From the NCBI RefSeq assembly GCF_000277405.1, contig NC_017741.1:620001-684000 (forward strand): a DNA stretch of 64,000 nt, in the 5' to 3' direction. Below, piece after piece: positions 39,652 through 49,084 of the stretch. The position numbers were made by a program, and so were the translations under genes. Under the pieces are notes generated by a model. The model was not told where the DNA came from and searched no databases. It saw only the letters and a program-made list of their open reading frames with translations. Source of the DNA: Helicobacter pylori Shi112 (GTDB lineage: Bacteria; Campylobacterota; Campylobacteria; Campylobacterales; Helicobacteraceae). Numbering within the stretch: position 1 is the stretch's first letter; every line of letters begins with the position of its first letter.

Positions 39652-40694
39652 TACTTATTCTTTTGGATTTGCAACAAATAAGAGTTTTTGATTGGGATTT
39701 TAGGGGTTTTGGGTAATGATTGCGCTAAATTTTCTAGCGTTGTTTTAAAATCATCAAACAAATAATTGGCCAAACTGCCAGGAATGGGGTTGATCTCATT
39801 AAGATACACTTCATTTTCTATGACAAAAAAATCGCAACGGATGAGCGCGCCATCAAACAAATCGTTATAGAGTTTTTTAAAATTTTCTTTCAATTGTTCT
39901 TCTAGGGCGTTAGAAAGATTCGCTTTAGGGGCTTTATTGCGTGAAAAATCCAAATATTTTTGTTTGAAGTCTAAAAATTCCTGTTTGTTAGGCTCTTCAA
40001 TATAGGAAAAACAGAAATCCTTTTTGATCTTGCAACCGGCTAAATTGTATTCTTTCACTCCCTGAATGAAAGGCTCTATTAAGACCTCTTTAGAATATTC
40101 AAACGCGCCGTCTAAAGCGTAAATCAATTCTTTTTCTTCTTTCACAACGCTCACCCCTAAAGAGCTCCCAGCATTATTGGGCTTGACAATAAAAGGAAAA
40201 TTAAAGCCAATCAAATTTAGAGCGTTAGCGCGGTTTTTTTCATTCAAAAGAACATGATCTAAAGCCTTTATCCCTAAGTCTTTGGCGTAAAGCTTGGTTA
40301 AATATTTGTTATAACTCAACACGCTCGCTTCAATCCTAGGGCCTATAAAAGCGATACGATAAAATTCTAACAAGCTCGCTAATTTCCCGTCTTCGCCATC
40401 GCCCCCATGCACAAGATTAATCACTAGAGGCAATTCTATAATCTTAGCGCCTAAAAACGAGTTCTTAAGCAAGCCATTGCGCGTAAGGATTAGGGGGGGT
40501 AATTTTTTTTCTTTGATCTGAGCGAAGTATTTTGAATGCATGTTAGATTCTTCAATCAAATAAAAATGATGGTTTTCATCTAAAAAAATAAAATATTTAA
40601 TCCTATCCTTTAGCGCTTCTTTAAGCGCGATCGCGCTCACAATGCTGATTTCATGCTCAAAACTCGCCCCACCAAATAAAACGCAAAATTCCAC
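39651..40694 (-). CDS. ddl: D-alanine-D-alanine ligase
   Basis: 347 residues. N-terminal VEFCVLFGGASFEHEISI, then HGGDGEDGK, NNAGSSLGV, and the ATP-grasp metal site NEINPIPGSL. GTG at 40694 with AGGGAG seven bases upstream is used; the longer in-frame start at 40721 gives nine residues not typical for Ddl. First gene of ddl-hydrolase-murF-HIT. Confidence 0.93.
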   Translation of the reverse strand: MEFCVLFGGASFEHEISIVSAIALKEALKDRIKYFIFLDENHHFYLIEESNMHSKYFAQIKEKKLPPLILTRNGLLKNSFLGAKIIELPLVINLVHGGDGEDGKLASLLEFYRIAFIGPRIEASVLSYNKYLTKLYAKDLGIKALDHVLLNEKNRANALNLIGFNFPFIVKPNNAGSSLGVSVVKEEKELIYALDGAFEYSKEVLIEPFIQGVKEYNLAGCKIKKDFCFSYIEEPNKQEFLDFKQKYLDFSRNKAPKANLSNALEEQLKENFKKLYNDLFDGALIRCDFFVIENEVYLNEINPIPGSLANYLFDDFKTTLENLAQSLPKTPKIPIKNSYLLQIQKNK

Positions 40695-40771
40695 GATCAA
40701 ACTCCCTAAAAACGATTGCAATGAAGTCTATCTATATTTACCTAAAAAAAGGCTTTTGAATTTTCTTAAAA

Positions 40772-41248
40772 TTAAAGTTTAATGTTAAAAAATCCCAAAA
40801 TATTGATGACTAATAACGCGCTCAATCCGGCTAAAACACCCGCTAAAGCGTCATCAGCCACAACCCCTAAGCCCCCTTTAACTTCTTTGTCTATCTTGCC
40901 AATGAGTGAGGGTTTAGTAATATCATAGATCCTAAAAAAGATAAAACTCAAAATTACGCCCGCTAACGATAACCCGCTAATCGCCATCGCCAACCACATG
41001 CCCACTAATTCGTCTATCACAATATAAGAGCTGTCATGAATCTTACTCTCTTCTTCTTCTTTATCTATTTGAGCGATAGCGATAAGCCCAATAAAAACTG
41101 CCGCTAAAAACAAAGTGTTAGCCGAAAAAATTAAAACAGGTAAGCCTAGCAACAACGCTACTAAACTCCCTATCGTTCCAGGAGCTTTTTTAGAATACCC
41201 GCTAAAAAAAAGGGTTAGAAAACACGCGCGAAGACTAAATTTATTCAA
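40772..41248 (-). CDS. pgpA: Phosphatidylglycerophosphatase A
   Basis: 158-residue membrane protein with the PgpA motifs SGYSKKAPGTIGSLVALLLG at the N-terminus, the acidic IVIDELVGMW and a C-terminal DDALAGVLAG. Removes phosphate from phosphatidylglycerophosphate to make phosphatidylglycerol. Stands alone between ddl and the divergent aminotransferase gene. Confidence 0.92.
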   Translation of the reverse strand: MNKFSLRACFLTLFFSGYSKKAPGTIGSLVALLLGLPVLIFSANTLFLAAVFIGLIAIAQIDKEEEESKIHDSSYIVIDELVGMWLAMAISGLSLAGVILSFIFFRIYDITKPSLIGKIDKEVKGGLGVVADDALAGVLAGLSALLVINILGFFNIKL

Positions 41249-41396
41249 TCATTGCCTTAAATTCTTTTTAAATCATGGCATTTTAGCATTTTATTTGCAT
41301 TAAAAAGCGATTTTCTTAAACAATAAGGCTTAATTTTAAGCGCGTTTTAGTATGATACCTTTTAAATTCTCTCAAAAATTAAAGGTTAATTTTAAA

Positions 41397-42506
41397 ATGT
41401 TGCTTTTCACTCCAGGCCCTGTAGCCATTAGCGAAGAGATGCGCTCAAGCTTTTCTCAGCCGATGCCCCACCACCGCACCAAAGATTTTGAAAAGATTTT
41501 CCAAAGCGTGCGAGAAAATTTGAAAAAAATGACCGGTTTAGAAGAGGTTTTGCTTTTAAGTAGTAGCGGGACGGGGGCTATGGAAGCGAGCGTGGTTTCG
41601 TTGTGTCAAAAAGAGTTGCTTTTTGTTAATGCGGGAAAGTTTGGCGAAAGGTTTGGCAAGATCGCTAAAGCCCATTCTATCAAAGCCCATGAATTAGTCT
41701 ATGAATGGGACACGCCAGCCCAAGTGGATGGGATATTAAACGCGCTTAAAGCCAACCCTAACATTGATGCGTTTTGCATTCAAGCATGCGAGTCCAGTGG
41801 GGGGTTACGACACCCTGTAGAAAAAATCGCTCAAGCGATCAAAGAAACTAACCCGAATATTTTTGTGATTGTAGATGCTATCACCGCTTTAGGGGTTGAG
41901 CCTTTAGAAATAACGCATATTGATGCGCTCATTGGAGGGAGTCAAAAAGCGTTCATGCTGCCTCCTGCGATGAGCCTAATCGCATTGAGCCAGAAGGCGA
42001 TTGAACGCATAGAAGAACGCAATGTGGGGTTTTATTTCAATTTAAAGAGCGAATTGAAAAACCAAAGAAATAACACCACAAGCTACACCGCTCCTATTTT
42101 ACACACTTTAGGGTTGCAACGCTATTTTGAATTGGTGCAAAATTTAGGGGGCTTTGAAGCGCTCTATAAAGAAACTAAAAGAGTCGCTTTAGCCACTCAA
42201 AAAGCCGTTTTAGCTTTGGGTTTAAAGATTTTCCCTAAAAGCCCAAGCTTGAGCATGACAACGATTGTTAGCGAGCATGCCAAAGAATTGAGAAACCTTT
42301 TAAAAGAAAAATACCAGGTGCAATTTGCGGGCGGTCAAGAGCCTTATAAAGACGCGCTCATTCGTATCAACCACATGGGGATCATTCCTGTTTACAAAAG
42401 CGCTTACGCTTTAAACGCCCTAGAATTAGCCCTAAACGATTTGAAATTAAGGGAATTTGACGGCGTGGCGAATACAACCTTCTTGAAGCAATATTATGAA
42501 ATTTAA
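41397..42506 (+). CDS. Class V aminotransferase (possible phosphoserine aminotransferase)
   Basis: 369 residues from ATG 41397 (MLLFTPGPVAIS, the usual start of this family); 15 extra codons upstream are possible but unconserved. PLP lysine in GGSQKAFMLPP (about residue 190), GTGAMEA phosphate cup, VDAITALG. The fold is alanine-glyoxylate/serine-pyruvate type. H. pylori has no obvious SerC, and this locus (HP0736) has been proposed to fill that role; not shown by sequence alone. 8 bp before the phosphoribosyltransferase. Confidence 0.85.
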   Translation: MLLFTPGPVAISEEMRSSFSQPMPHHRTKDFEKIFQSVRENLKKMTGLEEVLLLSSSGTGAMEASVVSLCQKELLFVNAGKFGERFGKIAKAHSIKAHELVYEWDTPAQVDGILNALKANPNIDAFCIQACESSGGLRHPVEKIAQAIKETNPNIFVIVDAITALGVEPLEITHIDALIGGSQKAFMLPPAMSLIALSQKAIERIEERNVGFYFNLKSELKNQRNNTTSYTAPILHTLGLQRYFELVQNLGGFEALYKETKRVALATQKAVLALGLKIFPKSPSLSMTTIVSEHAKELRNLLKEKYQVQFAGGQEPYKDALIRINHMGIIPVYKSAYALNALELALNDLKLREFDGVANTTFLKQYYEI

Positions 42507-42514
42507 GGATTATA

Positions 42515-42976
42515 ATGCATTATTCTTATGAAACCTTTTTGAAAGATAGCCTAAAATTAGTCAAACAAGTAGAGCGAATTTGCGGTGTCCCAGAAGCCCT
42601 TGTGTGCGTGATGCGAGGGGGCATGACTTTAGTGCATTTTTTGAGTTTGCACTGGAATTTAAGGGAAGTTTATGGCATCAATGCGATTTCTTATGACACC
42701 ACCAACCGACAAAACGCCCTAAAAATTGAAAATATCCCCACGATCAAAGAGCGTTTAAAAACCATTCTTGTGGTAGATGAAATCGTAGATAGCGGTAATT
42801 CTTTAGAAGCGGTGCTTCAAGTGTTAGAAGACAAACACCCTGATAAAAAGTTTTATAGCGCGAGTTTGTTCCAAAAAACAAGCGCGAAATACAAAGCCGA
42901 TGCGTTTTTAAAAGACGCTCCTGAATGGATTGATTTCTTTTGGGAAGTGGATTTGAAAAACTTAAAAAGCCATTAA
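42515..42976 (+). CDS. gpt: Purine phosphoribosyltransferase
   Basis: 153 residues with PRPP loop VVDEIVDSGNSLEAV (about residues 87-101) and CVMRGGMTLVH early. Fits the xanthine/guanine or hypoxanthine salvage group; the exact base is not decided by sequence. Between the aminotransferase and rimO in one plus-strand unit. Confidence 0.85.
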   Translation: MHYSYETFLKDSLKLVKQVERICGVPEALVCVMRGGMTLVHFLSLHWNLREVYGINAISYDTTNRQNALKIENIPTIKERLKTILVVDEIVDSGNSLEAVLQVLEDKHPDKKFYSASLFQKTSAKYKADAFLKDAPEWIDFFWEVDLKNLKSH

Positions 42977-42977
42977 C

Positions 42978-44297
42978 ATGCAAATTAAAGAAAACAAACA
43001 ACTCTGCTTAATTTCATTAGGTTGCTCTAAAAATTTGGTGGATTCAGAAGTGATGTTAGGCAAGCTTTATAACTACACGCTCACTAATGATACTAAGAGC
43101 GCTGATGTGATTTTGATTAATACTTGCGGTTTTATTGAAAGCGCCAAGCAAGAAAGCATCCAAACCATTCTAAACGCCGCTAAAGACAAAAAAAAGGGGG
43201 CGATTTTGATTGCGAGCGGGTGCTTGAGCGAGCGCTATAAAGATGAAATCAAAGAATTGATCCCTGAAGTGGATATTTTTACCGGTGTGGGGGATTATGA
43301 CAAGATTGATATAATGATTGCTAAAAAACAAAACCAGTTCAGCGAACAAGTGTTTTTAAGCGAGCATTATAACGCGCGCATCATCACGGGATCGAGCGTG
43401 CATGCGTATGTTAAAATTTCTGAGGGTTGCAATCAAAAATGCTCTTTTTGCGCTATCCCTAGCTTTAAGGGGAAATTACAAAGCAGGGAATTAGACTCCA
43501 TTTTAAAAGAAGTGCAAGATCTCGCGCTTAAAGGCTATACGGATATGACTTTTATCGCTCAAGATTCTAGCTCCTTTTTATACGATAAGGGGCAAAAAGA
43601 CGGCTTGATCCAGCTTATCAAGGCGATTGACAAACAGCAAGCCTTAAAGAGCGCGCGAATCTTATACCTCTACCCTTCTAGCACCACGCTAGAGCTTATT
43701 GGCGCGATTGAAAGTTCGCCCATTTTTCAAAATTATTTTGACATGCCCATCCAGCATATCAGCGACTCCATGCTTAAAAAAATGCGGCGCAACTCCAGCC
43801 AAGCGCACCATTTAAAGCTTTTAAATGCCATGAAGCAGGTTAAAGAAAGCTTTATCAGAAGCACGATCATTGTAGGGCATCCGGAGGAAAATGAGGGCGA
43901 ATTTGAAGAATTGAGCGCGTTTTTGGACGAGTTCCGGTTTGACCGGTTGAATATCTTTGCTTTCAGCGCTGAAGAAAACACGCATGCCTATTCTTTAGAG
44001 AAAGTGCCTAAAAAAATCATCAACGCTCGCATCAAAGCCTTGAATAAAATCGCTCTAAAACACCAAAACAATTCCTTTAAGGCTTTGTTAAATAAGCCCA
44101 TTAAGGCGTTAGTGGAAAATAAAGAGGGCGAGTATTTTTACAAAGCAAGGGATTTGAGATGGGCGCCTGAAGTGGATGGGGAAATCTTAATCAATGACAG
44201 CGAACTAGCCACCCCTTTAAAACCCGGGCATTATACGATCATGCCTAGCGCATTTAAAGACAATATCTTACTCGCTAAGGTTTTAAGCCCTTTTTAA
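42978..44297 (+). CDS. rimO: Ribosomal protein S12 methylthiotransferase RimO
   Basis: 439 residues: N-terminal MTTase domain with cysteines (LGCSKNLVDSE; NTCGF; GCLSERY), radical SAM motif CNQKCSFCAIPSFKGK, and C-terminal TRAM domain. VDSEVMLG and FKGKLQSR are typical for RimO rather than MiaB. Adds a methylthio group to an aspartate of S12. Last core gene before the GTPase island. Confidence 0.94.
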   Translation: MQIKENKQLCLISLGCSKNLVDSEVMLGKLYNYTLTNDTKSADVILINTCGFIESAKQESIQTILNAAKDKKKGAILIASGCLSERYKDEIKELIPEVDIFTGVGDYDKIDIMIAKKQNQFSEQVFLSEHYNARIITGSSVHAYVKISEGCNQKCSFCAIPSFKGKLQSRELDSILKEVQDLALKGYTDMTFIAQDSSSFLYDKGQKDGLIQLIKAIDKQQALKSARILYLYPSSTTLELIGAIESSPIFQNYFDMPIQHISDSMLKKMRRNSSQAHHLKLLNAMKQVKESFIRSTIIVGHPEENEGEFEELSAFLDEFRFDRLNIFAFSAEENTHAYSLEKVPKKIINARIKALNKIALKHQNNSFKALLNKPIKALVENKEGEYFYKARDLRWAPEVDGEILINDSELATPLKPGHYTIMPSAFKDNILLAKVLSPF

Positions 44298-44396
44298 AAG
44301 TTAAGGCTAAAAGCGTGGCTAGAGCGTAGCTAGAGCGTGGGGGTTTGCGTTTTTTTTTTTTTAAATTGCGTCAGAAAAATCCGGCAAGAGGCAAAA
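44298..44396. repeat. Direct repeats and T13 tract before the GTPase island
   Basis: After rimO comes an imperfect direct repeat of CTAGAGCGT units (about 44316-44340, three related copies counting GCGTGG), then GGGGGTTTGCG and an uninterrupted run of 13 T (44350-44362). The T run lies 34 bases before the first ATG of the GTPase pseudogene. It can serve as a rimO terminator tail or a slippage-prone promoter spacer. Confidence 0.6.
44350..44362. repeat. Poly-T tract, T13
   Basis: Thirteen T between rimO and the first GTPase pseudogene. Long enough to vary by slippage; see the surrounding repeat entry for context. Confidence 0.9.
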
Positions 44397-45877
44397 ATGA
44401 AAAACATTTATTTTGATGTGGAGAAAAGTATCAAAGATCTCTAAAAGATTTTTGAAAATACCGATGGTGCTGATAAGAGGTTAAGAGCGTTCAACCAAGA
44501 AGCCCTAGAGAAGTTCAAAAACCTAGAGTCTGAGAGCTTAAAAGAGCTTGAAAGTCTAAAAAATAATGAAGAGTGGGAAAAATTTACCATTGCTTTTTAT
44601 GGGGAAACCGGCGCGGGGAAATCAACCCTCATTGAATGCTTGAGGCTGTTTTTAAAGAGCCAAGCAAAATGGATCAGCAAGAACGCTTCAAGCGGCTCTA
44701 TGCAAATATGAAAAATTATAGAGGCAACAAGCATGCTGAGCTAGAAAAATTGCAAGATGGAGCGATTATAGGTGATGGGAGGAGCGATTTCACTTTAGAA
44801 ACAAAATCTTACACCCTGAAACACAACAATCAAAGCTTTGTCTTGCTTGATGTTCCAGGGATAGAGGGCGATGAAAAGAAAGTTAAACAGCAAATTTCTA
44901 ACGCTTCAACAACCCAAGAGTCTTAAAAGATGGGCTTATTGATGAAAACGAAAAAGAAAGCTTAAAAATTTTAAATGAAAAGATGGGAGCTATTTTAGGC
45001 AAACACTACGAGGGGCATCAAATAGTCAGCGTCCAAGCGGCTTTTTATGGCCTTTCATCGGCGTTGTTTCCAGAGAGTGATTTTTATAAAAACAAACAAA
45101 AATTTTTAGCAATTTTTAAAGCAGAAGAATTGTTATTGAAATCCCATTTTAAACAATTAGGAAAATTTATAGCTGAAGCGCTTCTTGAAAACTCACGCAA
45201 AAAAATCATAGAATCCAACTGCAATAAAGCCTTAAAAGTGATAGAAAAATTGCAAAAAGCGATCGTAACCACGATTGAGAGACAGATAGACCCAACTATC
45301 AAAGAAATAAAGGATAAGCAACTAGAGGCTCGTTACAAGCTGGATCGTTCTAGGGATAAATTCGTATCCAATTTAACAAATTCAGTATTCGGCACAATAG
45401 AGCGATTCGAATCTGACTTGAGAGAAAAAATGTATGAGCATATTGACAGAGATGAAACATGATTTTGATCATGATTCTAAGATTGATACTGATAGGGATA
45501 TTAAAAAAAAGGCTTCAATAGCAAGTTTGATTTTGGGAATATCCAACTTTTGGAATTTTGCAGGTTGGGGATCCATAGGATTAGGATTAGTTGGGATAGG
45601 CAAATCAGTGTGGAGTTTTTTTGATTCAGACTATAAAAAATCCCAACAGAAAAAAGAAGTGGATGAGAATTTAGATAAATTTTGTGAACAAATTACAGAG
45701 GAAATGAGAAACCAGATTGAAGGTGCCAAAAAAGGCATATGTGAAAAGGTTGAAAGCCTAAAAGTCGGGCTTAACGATCCCGTTGTTTGTTATGAATGCA
45801 TGAGGGAAGGACTGATAAAAGCTGGTGAGGGCTTATGGCAAATATCTAACCACATCAAAACAAGGATCGCGCAATGA
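44397..45877 (+). pseudogene. First dynamin-like GTPase of the pair (LeoBC-position), disrupted
   Basis: Reconstruction over three frames. MKNIYFDVEKSIKDL ends at TAA 44442; the same frame continues KIFENTDG... to the P-loop GETGAGKSTLIE (44607-44642). A shift at a T run near 44650 leads to KEPSKMDQQ... and G3 DVPGIEG (about 44857). At about 44907 the sequence jumps from QQISNA to NPRVLKDG, so the G4/G5 region is missing. Another shift near 45455 leads to a hydrophobic paddle (IASLILGISNFWNFAGWGSIGLG). Stops at TGA overlapping the next ATG. No functional GTPase can be made. Confidence 0.8.
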
Positions 45878-47639
45878 ATGAAACTTTAAAACAATTTAAA
45901 GAAAATCAAAAGAGGAATCAAGAAAATCTTGAAAAATTGCTTGATTTTGTCAAGACCGGTGAAAAATACGACATCCGTATTGAAGAGTCCTTTAAGGCAA
46001 AGATCAACAGCACGATCCAAAGCGCTGCTGATCAGAAACTCAAGGTGGCGTTGGTGGGAGGCTTTTCTGAAGGAAAAACATCCATAGCGGCAGCTTGGAT
46101 TGAACGCTTGGATAAGAGCATGAATATAGATCATCAAGAATCAAGCGATGCAATTAAGATCTATGACATAGATAATGAAATTGAGCTGGTTGATACCCCG
46201 GGGTTGTTTGGGTTCAAAGAAAAAGAACACGATAGCGGCAAAATAGAACGCTATAAAGATATTACCAAAAAATATGCCAGCGAAGCCCATCTCATTTTAT
46301 ACGCGCTCAACCCGTCAAACCCCATCAAAGAAAGCCATAAGGACGATTTGAATTGGTTGTTTAGGACGCTCAATCTTTTATCCAGGACGATCTTTGTCAT
46401 CAGCCGTTTTGATGATGAAGTGGATATTGAAGATGAAGAAGATTACAACAAAAGATTTAAAACCAAAAAAGAAAACATTCAAAACCGGCTGAATAATCTC
46501 ATTTCTTTAAGCGAAAAAGAAAGAGAGGGTCTGAGCGTTGTCGCTGTGGCTGCCAATCCTTTTGGTTGGGGGCTTGAATACTGGCTAGAACATAAAGAAG
46601 AATTCCAAAAGCTTTCGCATATCAAAACTTTGCAAGATGCGACGCAAAAAAAGATTAAAGAAAATGGCGGGAAAATTAACCATCATAGAAGAAGCTAAAA
46701 AAAGCGTCATTCAAGATGTTGTTGATAAGCAAATGCTCTTGGCAAAAAAAGAGCAACAATATATTAAGAGAGAATTGGAAGATTTGAATAAAGCGAAAAG
46801 GCAAAAGGAGATTCAAGATTTAAATGGCGAAATTTCTCAAACCCGCATTAATTTAAGAGAATTTATAACGAGGTATTTTAGCGGTCTCATCCGTCAAGTT
46901 GCTGGCACCGGCCTAGAAACCTTTTAATGTTTTTGTTATCAGAGAAATAGGCGATGAAGGTATCAATATAGATACAAGAGTCCAAAATGCATTTGAAAGA
47001 GAAACGCAAGGGATTTTAAATGAAACCGCTAAAATTGCAACGAGTTTTAATGCCGATAGGAGTCTTTTTGAAAAACATGCTGGAACATTGGGGAAAATTG
47101 GGAATGAATTTTTAAAAACAAGCGGGTTCATCAACGCAACTAACATCAAACTGGCTAGAGACACAATAGCGGCTGTGGGAAAATTGGTGGGCATAGATTT
47201 GGCTTTCAAATTCAAACCATGGGGCACTGTAAAATTGGCAAGCAATGTGAATAAAGCTCTGCCGCTTATCGGTTTTGTTTTTGAAGCATGGGATTCTTAT
47301 AACAAATATCAAAAAGAGCAAAAGCTTGAAGAAGCTAAAAAAGAAATGCTATCCAATTTTGACAATCAAAAAAAAGAAATCTTAGATCTCATCAATGATG
47401 AAACCAGATTCAAACAAAAATGTTTCCCGAGCGCGTTGGAACTGGAAAAATCGCTCCAAAAGATCAAAGAAGCGATTGAAAAAACGCAAGAGTATGATCA
47501 AGAATTTGAAAAATGGATTAAAGCCGGCGAAGATTTGATCAAGGGCGAAGATTTTATAGAAGTTGAGCCTAAAGAGGAATGGATTATGATCCAATCTGTG
47601 TTAAAATACCCAATGCGCCAACGCCAAAACGCTTGCTAG
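45874..47639 (+). pseudogene. Second dynamin-like GTPase, LeoA/HP0731 family, disrupted
   Basis: The first piece (45874-46698) is a complete G domain: GGFSEGKTSIAAAW, DTPGLFGFKEKE, and VISRFDDE in the G4 position, preceded by a helical neck. At about 46675 an extra A in AAAA changes frame, and KLTIIEEAKKSVIQDVV resumes; at about 46923 an extra T in TTTT shifts again and NVFVIREIGDEG resumes. The last part has an amphipathic paddle (LPLIGFVFEAWDS) and long helices. Family is the LeoA/HP0731 dynamin-like group. Starts 4 bases inside the preceding gene. A free G-domain fragment of 274 residues could still be made. Confidence 0.82.
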
Positions 47640-47687
47640 TTTTTGGCTAGTAAGCGGTGTTTTTCAATCTTTTAATAAGGGAAGACA

Positions 47688-48005
47688 ATGTTTTCTAAAA
47701 TCTGCTCATCTTTTAAGCTCGCCAATTTGTTCAAGGGCTTTTTGTTCAAACGCATCGCAAGCCCCATGCAGAGCACTCGCATTGTCAACATGATTTTGAA
47801 TATCAAAAACGCTCTTGAGAGCGAAAACGATCCATCAAACAAGATAGGCAAGACTTTAGACTTGATCGTGGGTTTTAAGAAAGAGAACCCGCAGGATTTT
47901 GACGAATTGTTTCAAATTTTAAAAGAACTCATCCAGGAATACGAGAAAAATCCTGAAGAGGTCAAGCAGAATCTCACAGAGATTTTGAAAAAAGGCAAGG
48001 CATGA
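47688..48005 (+). CDS. Small helical protein of the GTPase island
   Basis: 105 residues, intact, ATG behind AAGGGAAG. The N-terminus is basic and amphipathic (FKLANLFKGFLFKRIA), the rest acidic helices (DFDELFQILKELIQEYEKNPEEVKQNL). No family recognised. Overlaps the next gene by 4 bases (ATGA), hence co-translated. Confidence 0.75.
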   Translation: MFSKICSSFKLANLFKGFLFKRIASPMQSTRIVNMILNIKNALESENDPSNKIGKTLDLIVGFKKENPQDFDELFQILKELIQEYEKNPEEVKQNLTEILKKGKA

Positions 48006-49069
48006 ACCACCTTTTAATCCTCTACAATCCTTACTACCAGCGAGATGTTATCCAACAACATTTAAGCGTTTTGCAGGAAAAATCCCAAGTGGGTTTTGGT
48101 AAAATCCGATCAAAGCTCAACGATCAAGAAAAGCACCACTCTTTAGAAGAGATTTATAAAGCCACTAATGAAAAAAATTTTTTGCAGCTTTTTTTGACCG
48201 ATTACGCTAATTTGTTTGTCGCTAAGGTGATAAAGGTTTCTAAGGATATTGATGAGGATTTGATCCCTAGTTATTATAAAGAAAAAAATTTGGAAGTGGA
48301 AGACTTTTTTATTATCAGCGATTTAAGGGAATTAGTCAGGGAAGACTTTAGCCTTTTAAGGGATCAGTTTTTAGCCAATTTCATCGCACCCAACAACCAC
48401 ACTTACGCCATTTATGGGAATAATTATGTTTACCCTTTGCCGGTGAGGTTGAAAGAAGAGCGTTCTTATTTTTTAGGCGATGGAAAACATTATTTGAGCG
48501 TGTATAAAAGCAAAGAATATTTGATCATGCAAGAAAATTTCATGCGTTTTGTTTTTGGCAAAAGGCTTTTTTACCTCTTACACCCTGACAGCATCAATAA
48601 CATCATCCATGCAGAATTAGAGCTTTTGCAAAGCGAAAACGATCTTTTGAATGATTTTACAAGCATCATCGTCAAATACTCCAAAACCTTAGAATACGAA
48701 ATTTATCTTTTCGCTAAAAAAGTCCTTTTAAAGGCGTGCGCAAAAGATCTCAACCTTTATGATTTAGATTATAAAGTCCAAGGAAAATCTTTGATACTTG
48801 AAGATTTTTTCACTCAAAAGCCTAATCTTGGGAGCGTTAAATTTTTACTCAGACACGAAAAAATCCAATACCATTTAGAAGAAAACTTAAACCGATTCAT
48901 CAATTATCCTTTTTCAAAAAGCCTAAGCCTCATTCAAGATATCCGCAATGAAGCCGTCTATGAAAAAGCCCCGAGTTTGCATGAAGTGGAAAAGCTCAGG
49001 AATGAAATTTTAGGCATAGAAGGTATGAGCTTGTTGAAAAGCATTCTGACTCGCAGGGAAGTTTCATGA
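48002..49069 (+). CDS. HP0729-family protein of unknown function
   Basis: 355 residues, intact. The start MNHLLILYNPYYQRDVIQQHL is reminiscent of EVE/PUA-like modified-base-binding folds, but I cannot confirm this. The rest is mixed helical with no catalytic motif, and no membrane segment. It is coupled to the small gene before it and stands right after two dynamin-like GTPases, so it may be an associated component. By order it is HP0729. Confidence 0.75.
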   Translation: MNHLLILYNPYYQRDVIQQHLSVLQEKSQVGFGKIRSKLNDQEKHHSLEEIYKATNEKNFLQLFLTDYANLFVAKVIKVSKDIDEDLIPSYYKEKNLEVEDFFIISDLRELVREDFSLLRDQFLANFIAPNNHTYAIYGNNYVYPLPVRLKEERSYFLGDGKHYLSVYKSKEYLIMQENFMRFVFGKRLFYLLHPDSINNIIHAELELLQSENDLLNDFTSIIVKYSKTLEYEIYLFAKKVLLKACAKDLNLYDLDYKVQGKSLILEDFFTQKPNLGSVKFLLRHEKIQYHLEENLNRFINYPFSKSLSLIQDIRNEAVYEKAPSLHEVEKLRNEILGIEGMSLLKSILTRREVS

Positions 49070-49084
49070 AAGAATGCTAAATCT

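Noticed and set aside
44636-47639. Six separate small hypothetical genes in the GTPase island
   Set aside because: The pieces join into two GTPases when single-base shifts are allowed; motif order G1-G3-paddle is kept across the breaks.
44397-47639. Frameshifts as mere sequencing errors
   Set aside because: Some lie in A or T runs, but the nonsense codon and the internal deletion cannot be run-length errors, and the other 55 kb of coding sequence is clean. Not fully excluded.
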